From positions 620,001 to 684,000 of the forward strand of contig JAMYHL010000007.1 of NCBI GenBank assembly GCA_025531455.1: a stretch of DNA of 64,000 nt, given 5' to 3'. The notes beneath the pieces are model-generated. The model saw only the letters and a list, made by a program, of their open reading frames with translations. It made no database searches and was not told the DNA's origin. This DNA is from Apiotrichum sp. Y4204. Lineage: Eukaryota > Basidiomycota > Tremellomycetes > Trichosporonales > Trichosporonaceae. A program made the position numbers and the translations under genes. Of the stretch, positions 1-10,252 are shown in pieces (position 1 is the stretch's first letter; the number at the start of each line of letters is the position of its first letter).

Positions 1-2757
1 AAAGCCCTCAAGGAACTGCTTGCCCTTATCGTGCGTGTGTGCCGTAATCATCGCGAATGGCTGCTGGTCGATGCCCATGACGGGCACCACCATCGCGTAC
101 TTGATACTCTTGGGGAACACCCAGCGGAGCCATGGCGGGGGCACGTTGAAGATACGCCCGTCGCGATGCTCGGTGAGGAAATGGGAGACGTGCTCGTACT
201 GGTAGGGTTCGAGGGAGCGTGCGCGCAGCTCGTGAGGAGAGGTGGTCGCCAGAATGGGGAACGAGGCGGGGGGGATGTCGCCGCTCAAGCTTGCGCACTC
301 TGTCGCTTGCATAGAGGCGCCCGCGTGCGACGAGTATGGATTCGCCTGGTAGGTCACGAATGTAGAGTCGTCCGGCGCGCGCAGCTCGACGCGCTCAAAC
401 TGCCCGATATCCAAGATTGTGCACCCGTCTAAATCGAGGGTTGTCATGATCAGCTCGGCCGCGCGGCGATACACGTGGTTGAGGTGCATGTCCATGTGTG
501 ACTTGCCGACGAGGTCCTCGTCCTTGATCTCGAGGCATTCGCGGGTAAAGTTTTCCATGGACTGCTGTACGCGATCACGAACGCGGAGCTGCAGCCTGTC
601 GCGCCAGAGCTCGAGCTCGCGCATGACAATTGCGGCAAACTCTTTGAGAATGAGACGCGAGCGCGGGGAGAACTCGGAGCGGGGCCGGTCGTCCGCCACC
701 GCCAATGTACCGAGATTGTACCCATCAGCAGTGCGCAGTGGGGCACCCGCGTAGAATCTCATGCGTGGGTAGTTCTTCACGACGGGGCTGTTCTTGAACC
801 GCCAGTCCTTGGTCGTATCCAATACCACGAACGGTTCGTCGCTGTTCAACAGCACGACGTGCGCACAGAATCCTACGGACCGCCGCATGTCGTTCACAGA
901 GTACCCGAGACCCGAGTACGACTTGTACCAGTGCGCCTCGCTGTCGAGCAGCGACAAGAACGCAAGGCGCGAGTTGAACACGAGCTTGGTCATGTGCACG
1001 ATGCGGTCAAAGTTGAGATCGCTGCCCGTCTGGAGGATATTGAAGCTGTACAGCGCCTTGAGGCGCTCGGCCTCGTTTGGCGGCATCGGCGCCGGAAGGA
1101 ATCCGTGCGTTTCGTAAAAGGCGCGAATCTCATCTGGGTGCCGAATGTTCTTGTATTTGCTATAATCCCCGGGCTGTGCCACAGATGCCACAGATGAAGT
1201 CTCTGATTGGTGCGGCGGACGGTCGTAATAGTCCGAGTCTGGCGGGTGGTTCATGAGGCTGTGTGGACAGACGTCGTGCGGATGCAGCGGCGCGTGTCCC
1301 TGGGGGTGGCCGTGGGTGTGGTGCTCGTCGTCGTCGTCGTCGTGGAGCTGGCGCTGCCGCGTGGATACCACAGGCGAGTGGGGCGCAGAAGTAGGCCGAT
1401 GGAGAGACGGGTGGCGCTCAGAGTGGTGCCGCTCAGTGGTGAACATCTGGGCCTTGTGGTGCTGACCCTCCTTCATCGGCATCGTCGTGTCATGCCGCGG
1501 CGAGCCGGGGAATAGCGGGGTATGGAGCGGATCAAACGAGCCTTGGGAGTACGCGAGCGCAAACTCGTGCCAACCCCTTGCGCACTCTTCGGCGAGGTTC
1601 GTGAGCTGTCCCGAGAGATTGGTCCGTGAGCGGCGGGTGACGCTCGCGCGCCGCCGCAGCCGGGGCGGGCATTCGTACCCTGGTACGTGGGGCGGATAGT
1701 CGTACCCATGCACGTACTGCGGGGGTTTCGCAGGCAGCGAGGAGCCAAAGACTGCCTCATTCCACTCTGCGTGGTGGTACGGTATCGCGATGGGGCTCTT
1801 GAGCTGGGGCCCAGACGCCGGGACGGGGGCTGGGGCCTGTGGTTCCGAGTGGTCCAGGGGTGGAGATGGGGTACGCGGCGGAACTGGCTGGGCGAACGCC
1901 GCTGGCGGGGGAAACAGTGGCGGAGCCCACATGTGGCCTGCTGTGAGGCGATCGTCGCGGTCGCCTGCGCGCGGCTCGTGCGGAAGGATGGGGCGGCGGC
2001 AGAGCGTCGGCGTGGATGTGCGCCGGAGATGCGGGTGGCTTTCCGGTGAGGCATTGGAGCGGCGGCGGGCCAGGGAGGTCGAGCCGGACAGGTCAAGGCG
2101 GCCGGCGGGGAGGGACTCTGTGATGGAAACCGAGCTCGCGTTCGACTGGCGCCGGCGAAAGCGCGGACATTGCGGATGGTGCTGATGCGGCTGAAACTGC
2201 TGGAAGCTTTCGAGGTCGGGGACTTGCGAGCGCTCGCTGCGAGCTGCAGAGTGTTCGCTCCCGCTCAGACTTGTGCTGCGGCGGTGACTCGATCCAGAAA
2301 AGGTGAGAGTGGGGCACTCGCACCGCCGTTCAGGGGGAGATGTCCGCCAAGAGCCCCCGCGGTCCTGGCCCCACATCCGCTCGTCGGAGTATGACGAGCG
2401 CGGGGATGACGAGAGCGGCGGTGTGAGTGGTGTGGGGCAGCGGGGCGGGGAGGAGGGAAACGGGTACGATGTGGATGTTGCGCGGCCGTGTGTGCGGAGA
2501 TGGCGCAGGAAGTTGGAGCCACATGGGGGATAGGCTGGCGGCGGGGAAGGTGGCCGCGCGGAAGATGGCCGTGCGGAAGGTGGCCGCGCGGAAAGTGGCC
2601 GTCCGGGGGTCGTAAGATGGGGGAGCTTGGGGACTGGCGCGGGGAGCGCTGCTGGTGTCGGTGCTGGGACGTCGGCGGGTTGGGCATGAGGATGAGTGGA
2701 GGAGGCGATAGGGACGGCGGCCACGATGGGCGGGAGAGAGTCGTCGAGGGCGTTCAT
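1..2757 (-). CDS. GAF-domain hybrid histidine kinase, N-terminal part (runs off left edge)
   Basis: One uninterrupted minus-strand frame of 919 codons opens at ATG 2757 and is still open at base 1, so the 3' end is outside the window. Residues 1 to about 540 are Pro/Ser/His-rich and probably disordered. From about residue 560 comes a GAF domain: ERLKALYSFNILQTG, then a segment with FLSLLDSEAHWYKSY and YAGAPLRTADGYNLGTLAV. An amphipathic linker (about 720-745) leads into a second GAF-like segment with LDLDGCTILDIGQFERV and PPWLRWVFPKSIKYAMVVPV. This GAF architecture is typical of fungal hybrid histidine kinases, whose HisKA, HATPase and receiver parts would follow beyond the edge; that extension is inference, since no kinase box is visible here. 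The start is the first ATG after an in-frame TAG at about 2878-2880. It would be a cytosolic sensor feeding a Ypd1-type phosphorelay. No intron is needed in this part. It is divergent from the aquaporin gene. Confidence 0.8.
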   Translation of the reverse strand, partial: MNALDDSLPPIVAAVPIASSTHPHAQPADVPAPTPAALPAPVPKLPHLTTPGRPLSARPPSARPSSARPPSPPPAYPPCGSNFLRHLRTHGRATSTSYPFPSSPPRCPTPLTPPLSSSPRSSYSDERMWGQDRGGSWRTSPPERRCECPTLTFSGSSHRRSTSLSGSEHSAARSERSQVPDLESFQQFQPHQHHPQCPRFRRRQSNASSVSITESLPAGRLDLSGSTSLARRRSNASPESHPHLRRTSTPTLCRRPILPHEPRAGDRDDRLTAGHMWAPPLFPPPAAFAQPVPPRTPSPPLDHSEPQAPAPVPASGPQLKSPIAIPYHHAEWNEAVFGSSLPAKPPQYVHGYDYPPHVPGYECPPRLRRRASVTRRSRTNLSGQLTNLAEECARGWHEFALAYSQGSFDPLHTPLFPGSPRHDTTMPMKEGQHHKAQMFTTERHHSERHPSLHRPTSAPHSPVVSTRQRQLHDDDDDEHHTHGHPQGHAPLHPHDVCPHSLMNHPPDSDYYDRPPHQSETSSVASVAQPGDYSKYKNIRHPDEIRAFYETHGFLPAPMPPNEAERLKALYSFNILQTGSDLNFDRIVHMTKLVFNSRLAFLSLLDSEAHWYKSYSGLGYSVNDMRRSVGFCAHVVLLNSDEPFVVLDTTKDWRFKNSPVVKNYPRMRFYAGAPLRTADGYNLGTLAVADDRPRSEFSPRSRLILKEFAAIVMRELELWRDRLQLRVRDRVQQSMENFTRECLEIKDEDLVGKSHMDMHLNHVYRRAAELIMTTLDLDGCTILDIGQFERVELRAPDDSTFVTYQANPYSSHAGASMQATECASLSGDIPPASFPILATTSPHELRARSLEPYQYEHVSHFLTEHRDGRIFNVPPPWLRWVFPKSIKYAMVVPVMGIDQQPFAMITAHTHDKGKQFLEGF
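2546..2605. repeat. 15-bp tandem repeat, 4 copies, inside the kinase N-terminus
   Basis: Four imperfect copies of gaaggtggccgcgcg at 2546-2560, 2561-2575, 2576-2590 and 2591-2605. They lie in frame in the disordered N-terminus of the histidine kinase and encode repeating Ala-Arg-Pro-Pro/Ser-Ser. A 3n unit keeps the frame if copy number changes. Confidence 0.85.
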
Positions 2758-4578
2758 ACCGTGGTTTGTGGGGGTGTGTGGAAGAGCCTCGACCTCGGGT
2801 TCTTGAAGCTCCGCGAAGCGAGCTGAACAAGATAAAGAGTCGCAGAAGTTGAAGTCCGTCGAGAGATGGATGTATGTCTAGAAGCATCTCGAGCGTCTGT
2901 TCTCTCTGCTTTTGCGCGGCCGTCGTCGCCCCCCGCTTCCATCCTCCAATCCCCATGGCCGTGACCAGCAAGGCCCGAGGAATCCCACGGAAATGTGGAA
3001 CGCTGGGTTGAGATGCAGGTGCATACAGTCAAAGATGCTTGCTGGGGGCTTGGGGACGGAGAAAAATGCACTTGCTCTCTGCTCCTTCTCTTTCGGGGGT
3101 TGAGAGGGCACGCGTAGCGCGACGACATATGCCCGCCGTGGAGTGCCTGCGAACGTCACCAATACTACTGCAAACTGCAGGTGCGTGCCCGTGAATACGT
3201 TAGTGATCCAGCATCGCGGGAATGGGTGTCTCCACTCGACCGCCGACTACCGTGCCGAGGGCCGAGCACCGACCGCCGACCGCCGACCGCCGACCGCCGA
3301 CTCCACCGAGCGCACCCACCAACCAGTCTCGGTGGGGTTTGAGCATATTTTTCTCTCTTCTCCGTTTTTCGATCATCTCCAGGCAAATCCGCAATCAGCG
3401 CTTCATCTCGATCACCGCGCCGGCGCCGGAGGCGGAAGCAGCGGAGGGCGGCGCTGACCGAGGCGAGGCCGCGGCCAGCCGCGCCGTGGGCTCCGGAAAT
3501 CAGTGTCAGTCCCGTGGATCGTGGAGGGCCGCGGCGCGCTCGGCTCTGGCGAGCGAGCACCAGATCAATCGCCAGACGAGGGAGTGGGAGTGCGGGGTGG
3601 GGGGTGGGGAGTGTCCGTTGACGTTGACGCAGGCCCCACTGCTAATCTGCCGGACTGCAGGCGTCCACCCGAGGTCGGGATGTCAGGGAATCAGTTGTCA
3701 GTGTACGTCGCCGTCCACGGGTGGAGTAAGAGTCGTGATGGGGATGATGAGATGGCTGGGGATCTGGGGATGAAATGTGTGATGGGTCGTGATGGGATGG
3801 GGTCCGCTCCGGATTCTGGATTCTGGTATCTGACCTCAAACAAGTCTTTTGACCTCCGAGACCGCTAGGATACGGCAGCACCGACTCCGACATGCCGCCG
3901 ACATGCTCCGCGCCGTGTCCGCTCTACGAACTATGATGGTGTGCAAGTGAGCAGTGAGCGGAGAGAGGAGGGCAGAGTGCGGAGTGAGATGTGCCGCCGA
4001 GGGCGACCCGGTGGATGCAGATGCGCAGGAGATTGCTGAATCTGGGATGGATTGCGGCACGACTCTGCTCCGCGCGTGGCAGTTTTCAAACTCTGTTTTC
4101 TCGAACATTGAGCTTGTTACAAGCGCTCCAGCTTTCCAGCAGGGCTCCAGCCATGCATCAAGCACATGTCTCGTCCCTGCTGCTGTAATGTCAGGGGCCT
4201 CTGTGAGCAAGCATGTTCAAGTGCAAGCTTGCGGGGCTCGCGGAGCTTGCTGCCAAAGTGGAGTGATGCCGTATCAGCTCGCTTGCACGTGATTTTGTCT
4301 TGGTCAGACATCCCATTCTGGACTGCTTTTCGCTGGTTCCCACCTGTTATGACCTAACCTTTCTTAAGATTCTAGACCTGGGCTCCCCTTTCAAGGCTCG
4401 GCCACACCAGCTCCACCGTTGCCGTACTGCCATGTCATGCGCCGAAGCAGTATCCTAGCGACTGTCAGAACATGCAAAACTGACAATCTTGCAAGAACAG
4501 ATAAAGACAGGTGGCTGACCTTGCACATCCCATCCACATCCGCATCTCAAAAAACAACACCCAGGCTCCAAGCTCACA
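2758..4578. other. Divergent intergenic region, kinase / aquaporin
   Basis: 1.8 kb between two divergently transcribed genes, so it must hold both promoters and 5' leaders. It contains the 7-bp tandem repeat at 3270-3297 and a CACGTG E-box at about 4286-4291. Open frames here lack coding character and recognisable domains, so I call no gene. Confidence 0.55.
3270..3297. repeat. 7-bp tandem repeat (cgaccgc)4
   Basis: Four perfect head-to-tail copies of cgaccgc, with a partial fifth (cga). It is non-coding, in the kinase 5' region, and behaves as a GC-rich minisatellite. Confidence 0.9.
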
Positions 4579-5784
4579 ATGTTCCGCCCCCCGCCCAACC
4601 ACACACACAACCACGACCCCAGCCCGAGCCCCAGCGCCAAAGCCCCGTCATCCGACGATGCCAGCGTAAGCTCCTACGACTCGCTCGGCGCACACGCGCT
4701 CCCCTTCGCGGGGCGCATCGGCGGCAACCTCGCGTTCTGCAAGTACGCGGACAAGGCGACGCCGGACGCGACGCGCCTCACCAACATCCGCGACTCGGTC
4801 GATCTCCCAGGGTTCATCCAGCCGATTTACTGGAAAGCAGCGGTGATTGAGTGTGTGGGTAAGTACTGGCGCCGCGGCGGAGCGAGCGTATGTGTTAATA
4901 ATGTCTAGGTACGGGTTGCCAAGTCTTCCTGAGCGGCACGCTCGCCAACTCCCTGGGGAAGCACATGTCCACTTCCTCCCCGCTGGCAGTAACGTGTGCG
5001 CAGACACTCACGACCTGGGCAACGATCACGTTGTTCCTGTACGCCGCGGCGCCCGCGAGCGGCGGGCACCTCAACCCGTTCATCACCCTCTCGACGTATT
5101 TCGCGGGCCTGTGTACCCTCCCCCGCATGCTGTTTTACGTTGGCGGGCAGATACTCGGTGCCGTCGCCGGCGCGTGGTGGCTCAAGCTTGGTCTCGGCGG
5201 GTCACAGTTCTATTTCCCCCAAGTAAGAAGAAAAAATTAAAAATTCTGTGGTTTACTGACACTTGCAGCACATTGTCGGAGGGTGCTCCATCGACTTTGC
5301 GCTCATCCCGAAACGCGACGCGTTCGTCCTCGAGCTGGGAACGTACATCGTCGTCGTGTTTCTCGCGTACGGCGTCGGCCTCGACCCCCGCCAGGCACGC
5401 ATCTACGGCCCCGCGGTGGGGCCCGTCCTCGTCGGCGCGGTTGTCGCGCTCGCAGGGTTCGGCACGGGAAACGTCCGCCCCGGATGGAATGGTGTTTGTA
5501 AGTGGACGTGGGGATTATGGACAACAACAAACAAACTGCTCACGCCAGCTCTTAATCCCGCACGGTGCTTTGGGCTCATGGCGGCCAATGGCAACCTCTC
5601 CTCGGCGTGGGTGCACTGGAGCGCGGCCATTACCGCGAGCGTACTCAATGGGTTCATGTACACGTTTGTGCCGACCGAGGCGCACCGCAAAGGCAGGACT
5701 AAGCGGCCTGCCGCCAACTTTGGCGCGAGCGCTATGCCCATGGTGGATATCGAGCGCGTGCAGCCGGGGAGCGAGAGGGTGTAG
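4579..5784 (+). CDS. Aquaporin-like channel (MIP family)
   Basis: Exons 4579-4858, 4909-5222, 5269-5497 and 5549-5784 give 352 aa, with introns of 50, 46 and 51 nt carrying gtaagt/gtaag donors. It is a multi-spanning membrane channel for water or small solutes. The two half-helix signatures are SGGHLNPFITL (about 145-155), where the usual NPA is NPF, and SLNPARCFG (about 275-283), which is canonical NPA followed by Arg. Hydrophobic segments around them fit the six-helix MIP fold. The N-terminus (about 1-50) is Pro/Ser-rich and cytosolic, and the C-terminus is short and basic. The start is the first in-frame ATG, after a CA-rich leader. The family is clear; substrate is not. The bulky Phe in the first box suggests altered selectivity or gating compared with orthodox aquaporins, which is inference. 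It converges on the GT18-like gene. Confidence 0.92.
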
Positions 5785-6121
5785 AGCTTAGAACTCGTTA
5801 TAGAAATGCAGTGTTCCATCAAAACTATGTCTCGACTGTCCTCGCCTCGCGCGTGTACCATTTATCTATCCATGCCAATTGCACAATGAAGGGATCCGAG
5901 TGGGAGGGGTATTTATATCTAATCTACAGGGCGCGGAGAGGCGCCACCGGCGGCGACTTTGCGACAAACGCAAGCCACGCCAAGCCACGGCACAAGAAAT
6001 CAAGTAAGCAGTCGCTCCACCGAGGAACAAAACCAGAGATGAGACAATGAAAGCGCACAATTGCAAGTGACCGCTTCACGTCGCCGTGGCTGTTGCCACT
6101 TCTCCGCTATTTCGTAAGCCA
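5785..6121. other. Convergent 3' intergenic region
   Basis: 337 bp between the stops of two converging genes. It should contain both 3' UTRs and poly(A) sites. No other feature seen. Confidence 0.5.
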
Positions 6122-8519
6122 CTAGAGCTCGAAGATGTCCAGCTTGCCGGCCTCCCGGCTGTTAGGGAACTGGAACTGCGTCTCGTTGCCTGCGATTCGC
6201 TGCTCGAGGATTTCGGCCGCCTCGGACCGCCAGTCGCGCTCGATAAAGTCGCGCATGCGCTTGTCAAACGCCTTCATCTCCATCCACGGGGCGATCCATC
6301 TGAGGTGTCAGTAAGGGTCGTGGTGGGATGTGGGGCAGGCGGTATGGAACATTGAAATAGAACACTTGGGGCCGCCGCTTCTCAGGGCTCCCGTGCGCCT
6401 GCAGTCCAGACCCAGCCTCGCTTCCCCGACTCACGGTTTAACTGGTGTCTCCATAGCCTTTGCAATCGCCTCCGCAAAGCCCGTGTAGTTGCCCGTCTTG
6501 ACATTGTAGACGTATCTTTTGTCAGCCCCACTCATTTCTCCCCACTCACGGCTCTCCCAGGGTTGCTAGCGAGTTGTGCTGGAACATGTTGTGGCCCATG
6601 TCGACGTTGAGGAAGGGCACGCCGCGGGCGAGCGCGCGGTACGGGGATGGGCTGAGGCCTGGGCGGCCGATACCGAGCAGCAGGCGCGAGTTGGAAATCT
6701 TATCGTCAAACTCGGTTGCGTTCAGTTTGCCGTAGTTGTGGATGCCCTCGGGGATGAGATATTCGCCCTCCTCCTCCACCTGCTTCGGGAAACGGCCCTC
6801 GGTGATGGCGCCGACAATTTCGAAATCCGGCCAGCGTTGCCGCAGCTCGTCCGTCACTTTCTGGTAGAAGTCGTGCTCCCACGCCTTGTACTCCATTGGC
6901 GGGTTGAAGAACCACGAGTACTTGGCCATGAGGTACACGCGGTGGGGGCGCTTCTCGAATGGCACAGCACCGTTCATCGCCTCCGGCTCCATCCCGTATC
7001 CGAGGTACGTGCATGGCTCGCCATTGAAGGTTGGTTCCGCGACAATTGTCCACCGATTTCCGACGATAGTGGTGAACGAGTTCGGAAAGTAGTAGAAGAA
7101 AAAGAACTGCGGTCAGGAGTGTCCAGGGAAGGGGGTAGTAGCGAGGCAGAGCTGTAACGCGCCAAAACAGCAAGCTCTGAGTCACAAGAGGGCTGTGAGA
7201 CACGGACAGAGCGCTGTGAGACGCTCCACAGGGCCGTTGCACGCCGGCACCGCTGCCTGCCGTCGGGGCGTCCAGGGTCGTCGGTGTGATTCCGCCAGTC
7301 ATTTGTGTCGGAGGGTTAATCGGGCGCCACGATAATCGTGCTTGTCCGGTGGCGTCTGATCCCCTGCGAAGCTCATACCAAAGGATGTCCGAACACGCGG
7401 ACACCCGCACCATAGCTTCAGAGTCCATCCTCTCAGCGTGTGGCAGAGACGTTCTAGCCTCCTGTACTGCTTACGCCTGGTCGTGTTGCATTACGCTTCA
7501 TCGGCCATTGTGCTTCACTGCCTGCCTTTTTCCCTGCCTGTAAATTACTCACCTTCCACGCGGGGATACCGTCAGGGCGGTTCTTTTTCTTGATATAATC
7601 TGTGTACCAAATGTCGTGCTCGCCCTTGGGGTCTGCGACAATGACCTTGATCAGGTCCGGGATCTGGCGGTAAAGGTGGTAAATGTACTCCCAATCGCGG
7701 CGCGCAAGAATGATCGTGTAGCCCTGCCGCCGAAGCGAGTCCATCATGCCTTTGCACCTGTCATTAGTATGGGGAATGGTGGGAAAGGAGCCCGTGAGTT
7801 GGGGCAGAAGGCGTGGCACCCGGATAGTCTGCCACCCCACCCGTTGGCACTCACCACACGCCCTCGCCGCCCGTGTACCCGTCGTAGAGCGCCATGTGGC
7901 AGTGCATCGTCGCGAAGATGGCGATCTGGTGTCAGCTTTTCCAGTGTGTGTGTGGACGGAATGGGGTTGTCCGGTGTGCTGGTGTGGTCACCACACAGGA
8001 GCCCTCCAGCTCCGCAAGACCTAGAGCGTCACGGTGGGAGCGTCCGTGTCGATGCAAGCGTCCGTGTCGGTGACACCTCGAGCTCGGACCCGCGATCGGA
8101 CAGCTTCGCAAGCCCTGTATGAACGCCCACAGAAGGTGACACCCCGTCTCGTCCTGCCCCCCATTTCTCGGACTCACTTTGTACGCGTTCGGGTGGCAGT
8201 CCCCGCGGACCGCACAGGCCGTAAGGGAGCGAAGCATGCTCTCGGTATGCCACTTGAACCCGCCCAGGACGGTGTTGTACTTCCACTCGTGCTGGGCTTC
8301 GGCGGGGGACCGCGGGGGCTCGACGCGGGTAAGCTGGGCGAGTGCGAGGTTGCGGTCGACACCCCGCCCGGGGAGGATGCCGCCGTTGCGCAGCGGTGCG
8401 CCCCACCCGGGTGGTGCGGAGGGGCGTGAGAGCTGGCCAGCGAGGTGCAGGAGGGAGACGGCGAGGAGGACCATGGCCAGGAGCTGGATGACCCGGCTGG
8501 GGGGCGACATCCACCGCAT
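6122..8519 (-). CDS. GT18-like glycosyltransferase, type II membrane protein
   Basis: Exons on the minus strand, in gene order: 8519-8178, 7925-7855, 7757-7553, 7106-6550, 6515-6435 and 6299-6122; 477 aa with all phases consistent. The N-terminus has a signal-anchor (about residues 10-28, IQLLAMVLLAVSLLHLAG) after MRWMSPPSRV, as in Golgi glycosyltransferases. The C-terminal half contains RLLLGIGRPGLSPSPYRALA and GVPFLNVDMGHNMFQHNSLA, then LGEPYVYNVKTGNY, resembling the nucleotide-sugar-binding end of the MGAT5-type GT18 family (GxGxPxxGPSPxEAxAxG). Likely role: transfer of a sugar, probably GlcNAc, to glycans in the Golgi. Family membership is by motif memory only. Introns are 252, 97, 446, 34 and 135 nt; the 446-nt one is unusually long and might hide a short exon. 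The acceptor at 6516-6517 is AAG rather than CAG. Confidence 0.75.
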
Positions 8520-10252
8520 CGTGAGAGTGAGAGTGAGAGAGGGAGGTTGGAGGGAGAGTCGGCGAGAAGGAGAATGGACGTGAAGGAGACGAAGACCTCG
8601 GAGGCGGGGCTGCTTCGATTACGACCCCAGCGGGAAGCGGGATGGGGGAGATAGGAGATGGAGAGAAACAAAAAAAAGAAGGAGGAGGGGATAGAGGAGG
8701 AAAGGACGTGCGTACAGCCAAAGGATGATCGCGACAAGCGGACCACGGAGCGGAATAAGGAATGGGGAGGTGGGAGGGAGTTGGAATTGGAATCTCGCCG
8801 AGGCAAACAAAACGGAAGTCCGGTTCCTCTTCCCATCGATAGTCGATACCGTCGTCGGCGCGTCGTATCTCTGCTGGACTCTCGTCTCCGTGTCAGAGCC
8901 ACTCCCGCCGCAGTCCGTCCCATGCATCCCATACCCCGGCAGACATCACCAGAACTCTGTTCTGGCCAGCCCCGAAACCGTCGCTCACTCTCCATAGTAC
9001 TACGGAACCCATAGGGTTGGGTGTGGCGCCTCCCCATATGCCTATCGTACCCGGCAACCGACCCAGTTTCCGCAGCTCTGCACGTTGTTTTTCCTGCTCC
9101 TCTACCTGCTCCTCTCCTCTCCCGCTCCCGTTCCCCCCGTCCAAGGAGGTGTCAGTGTCTGGCCATGCCGCGTACTAAGGGACTGGATAAAAAATAGAGT
9201 GTGAGAGCCGCGCTGTCCCGTCCTGCCGTGCCCCTGGCGAGAAATGGTAGCTCGAGCCGCTCCATTGCCCTTGCCCATTCCCGGCCATTCGATCCCCATT
9301 CCCACTCCCTCCCTTTGACTCTACGCGCTATCCCCATTTATACTATTATACTCCTCCTCCTCAATTGTCCTTTTCTTCTCCCTAGCGCTCGCCATGCATT
9401 CACAGTCGCGTGTCGAGCTAGTTTTGTGGAATTGTGGAATGTGGGGTTGAGCAACCTGCGTTTATTTAGTCAACAGATCAAAAGCCCTGCAATGCAAAAA
9501 AGTGTCCCAGAATTCTAGAAGATCCAGCACAAAAGAACGTGACTACACCACCCATCAACCCATCTGATTCATTAGAAAAATGTCTGAGACCGCAATACCA
9601 CCGCACCTGCATCTGTGCTCCAAAACGCACACCCGGACCTCCCATGGTGCCGTAACTCGTCCCGCGGTCCCAGGGCACGGGACGCGAGGAACGGCGGGGG
9701 GTCGGTGTGTCGCTGGGTGCTGCGTGCTGGGTGCTAGGTGCTGGTGGAAACCCGGCACCGTTGCCGCTCTGATACCTGTAACCACTCCCTCCTGACCCGC
9801 CCTGAACCGTCCTGACCGTCTCTCCGAGTCCGCTCCTCACCTCACGCCGTTTTCCCCCCGCTGGTCCGCGGTCCGACATCAGCAAAGTGTCTGATATCCG
9901 TTGCCGAAACCCAATCCCGGGTTCCCCTGGCGTTGTGCCTCGGAGGATTCCCGACAAGGTTTAGCGGCGTCAGCGGCCTGCGATACCGCCGGCTTTGGGC
10001 GGCGTGAAATACACGCGATCGACAAACGTCGGAGGTGTGTCCACTCGTGCAAGTGTCGAACTGGCAGCTCTGTACGATCTTTACATGTGAGGAAGGATGG
10101 TGCGTGACGTGCTGCGGATGGGAATGATCGAGATGAGACATGGGGGTGCAATGAGATAAGATACGTAGTCCAAATCTCGAGACGTTCCAGATTTTAGGAA
10201 TAAAGAGCAAATTACCCTATGCATACAGTACAACGTCCGACATCCAATCCGC
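8520..10252. other. Intergenic region upstream of the GT18-like gene
   Basis: 1.7 kb between two minus-strand genes: promoter of the glycosyltransferase and 3' end of the ABC transporter. It has long purine/pyrimidine-asymmetric stretches (for example GA-rich 8640-8710 and CT-rich 9090-9140 on the plus strand). No open frame has a recognisable domain. Confidence 0.5.

Noticed and set aside
3270..3297. Short regular repeats as a CRISPR-like array
   Set aside because: Head-to-tail 7-bp copies without spacers, in a eukaryotic genome; a simple minisatellite.
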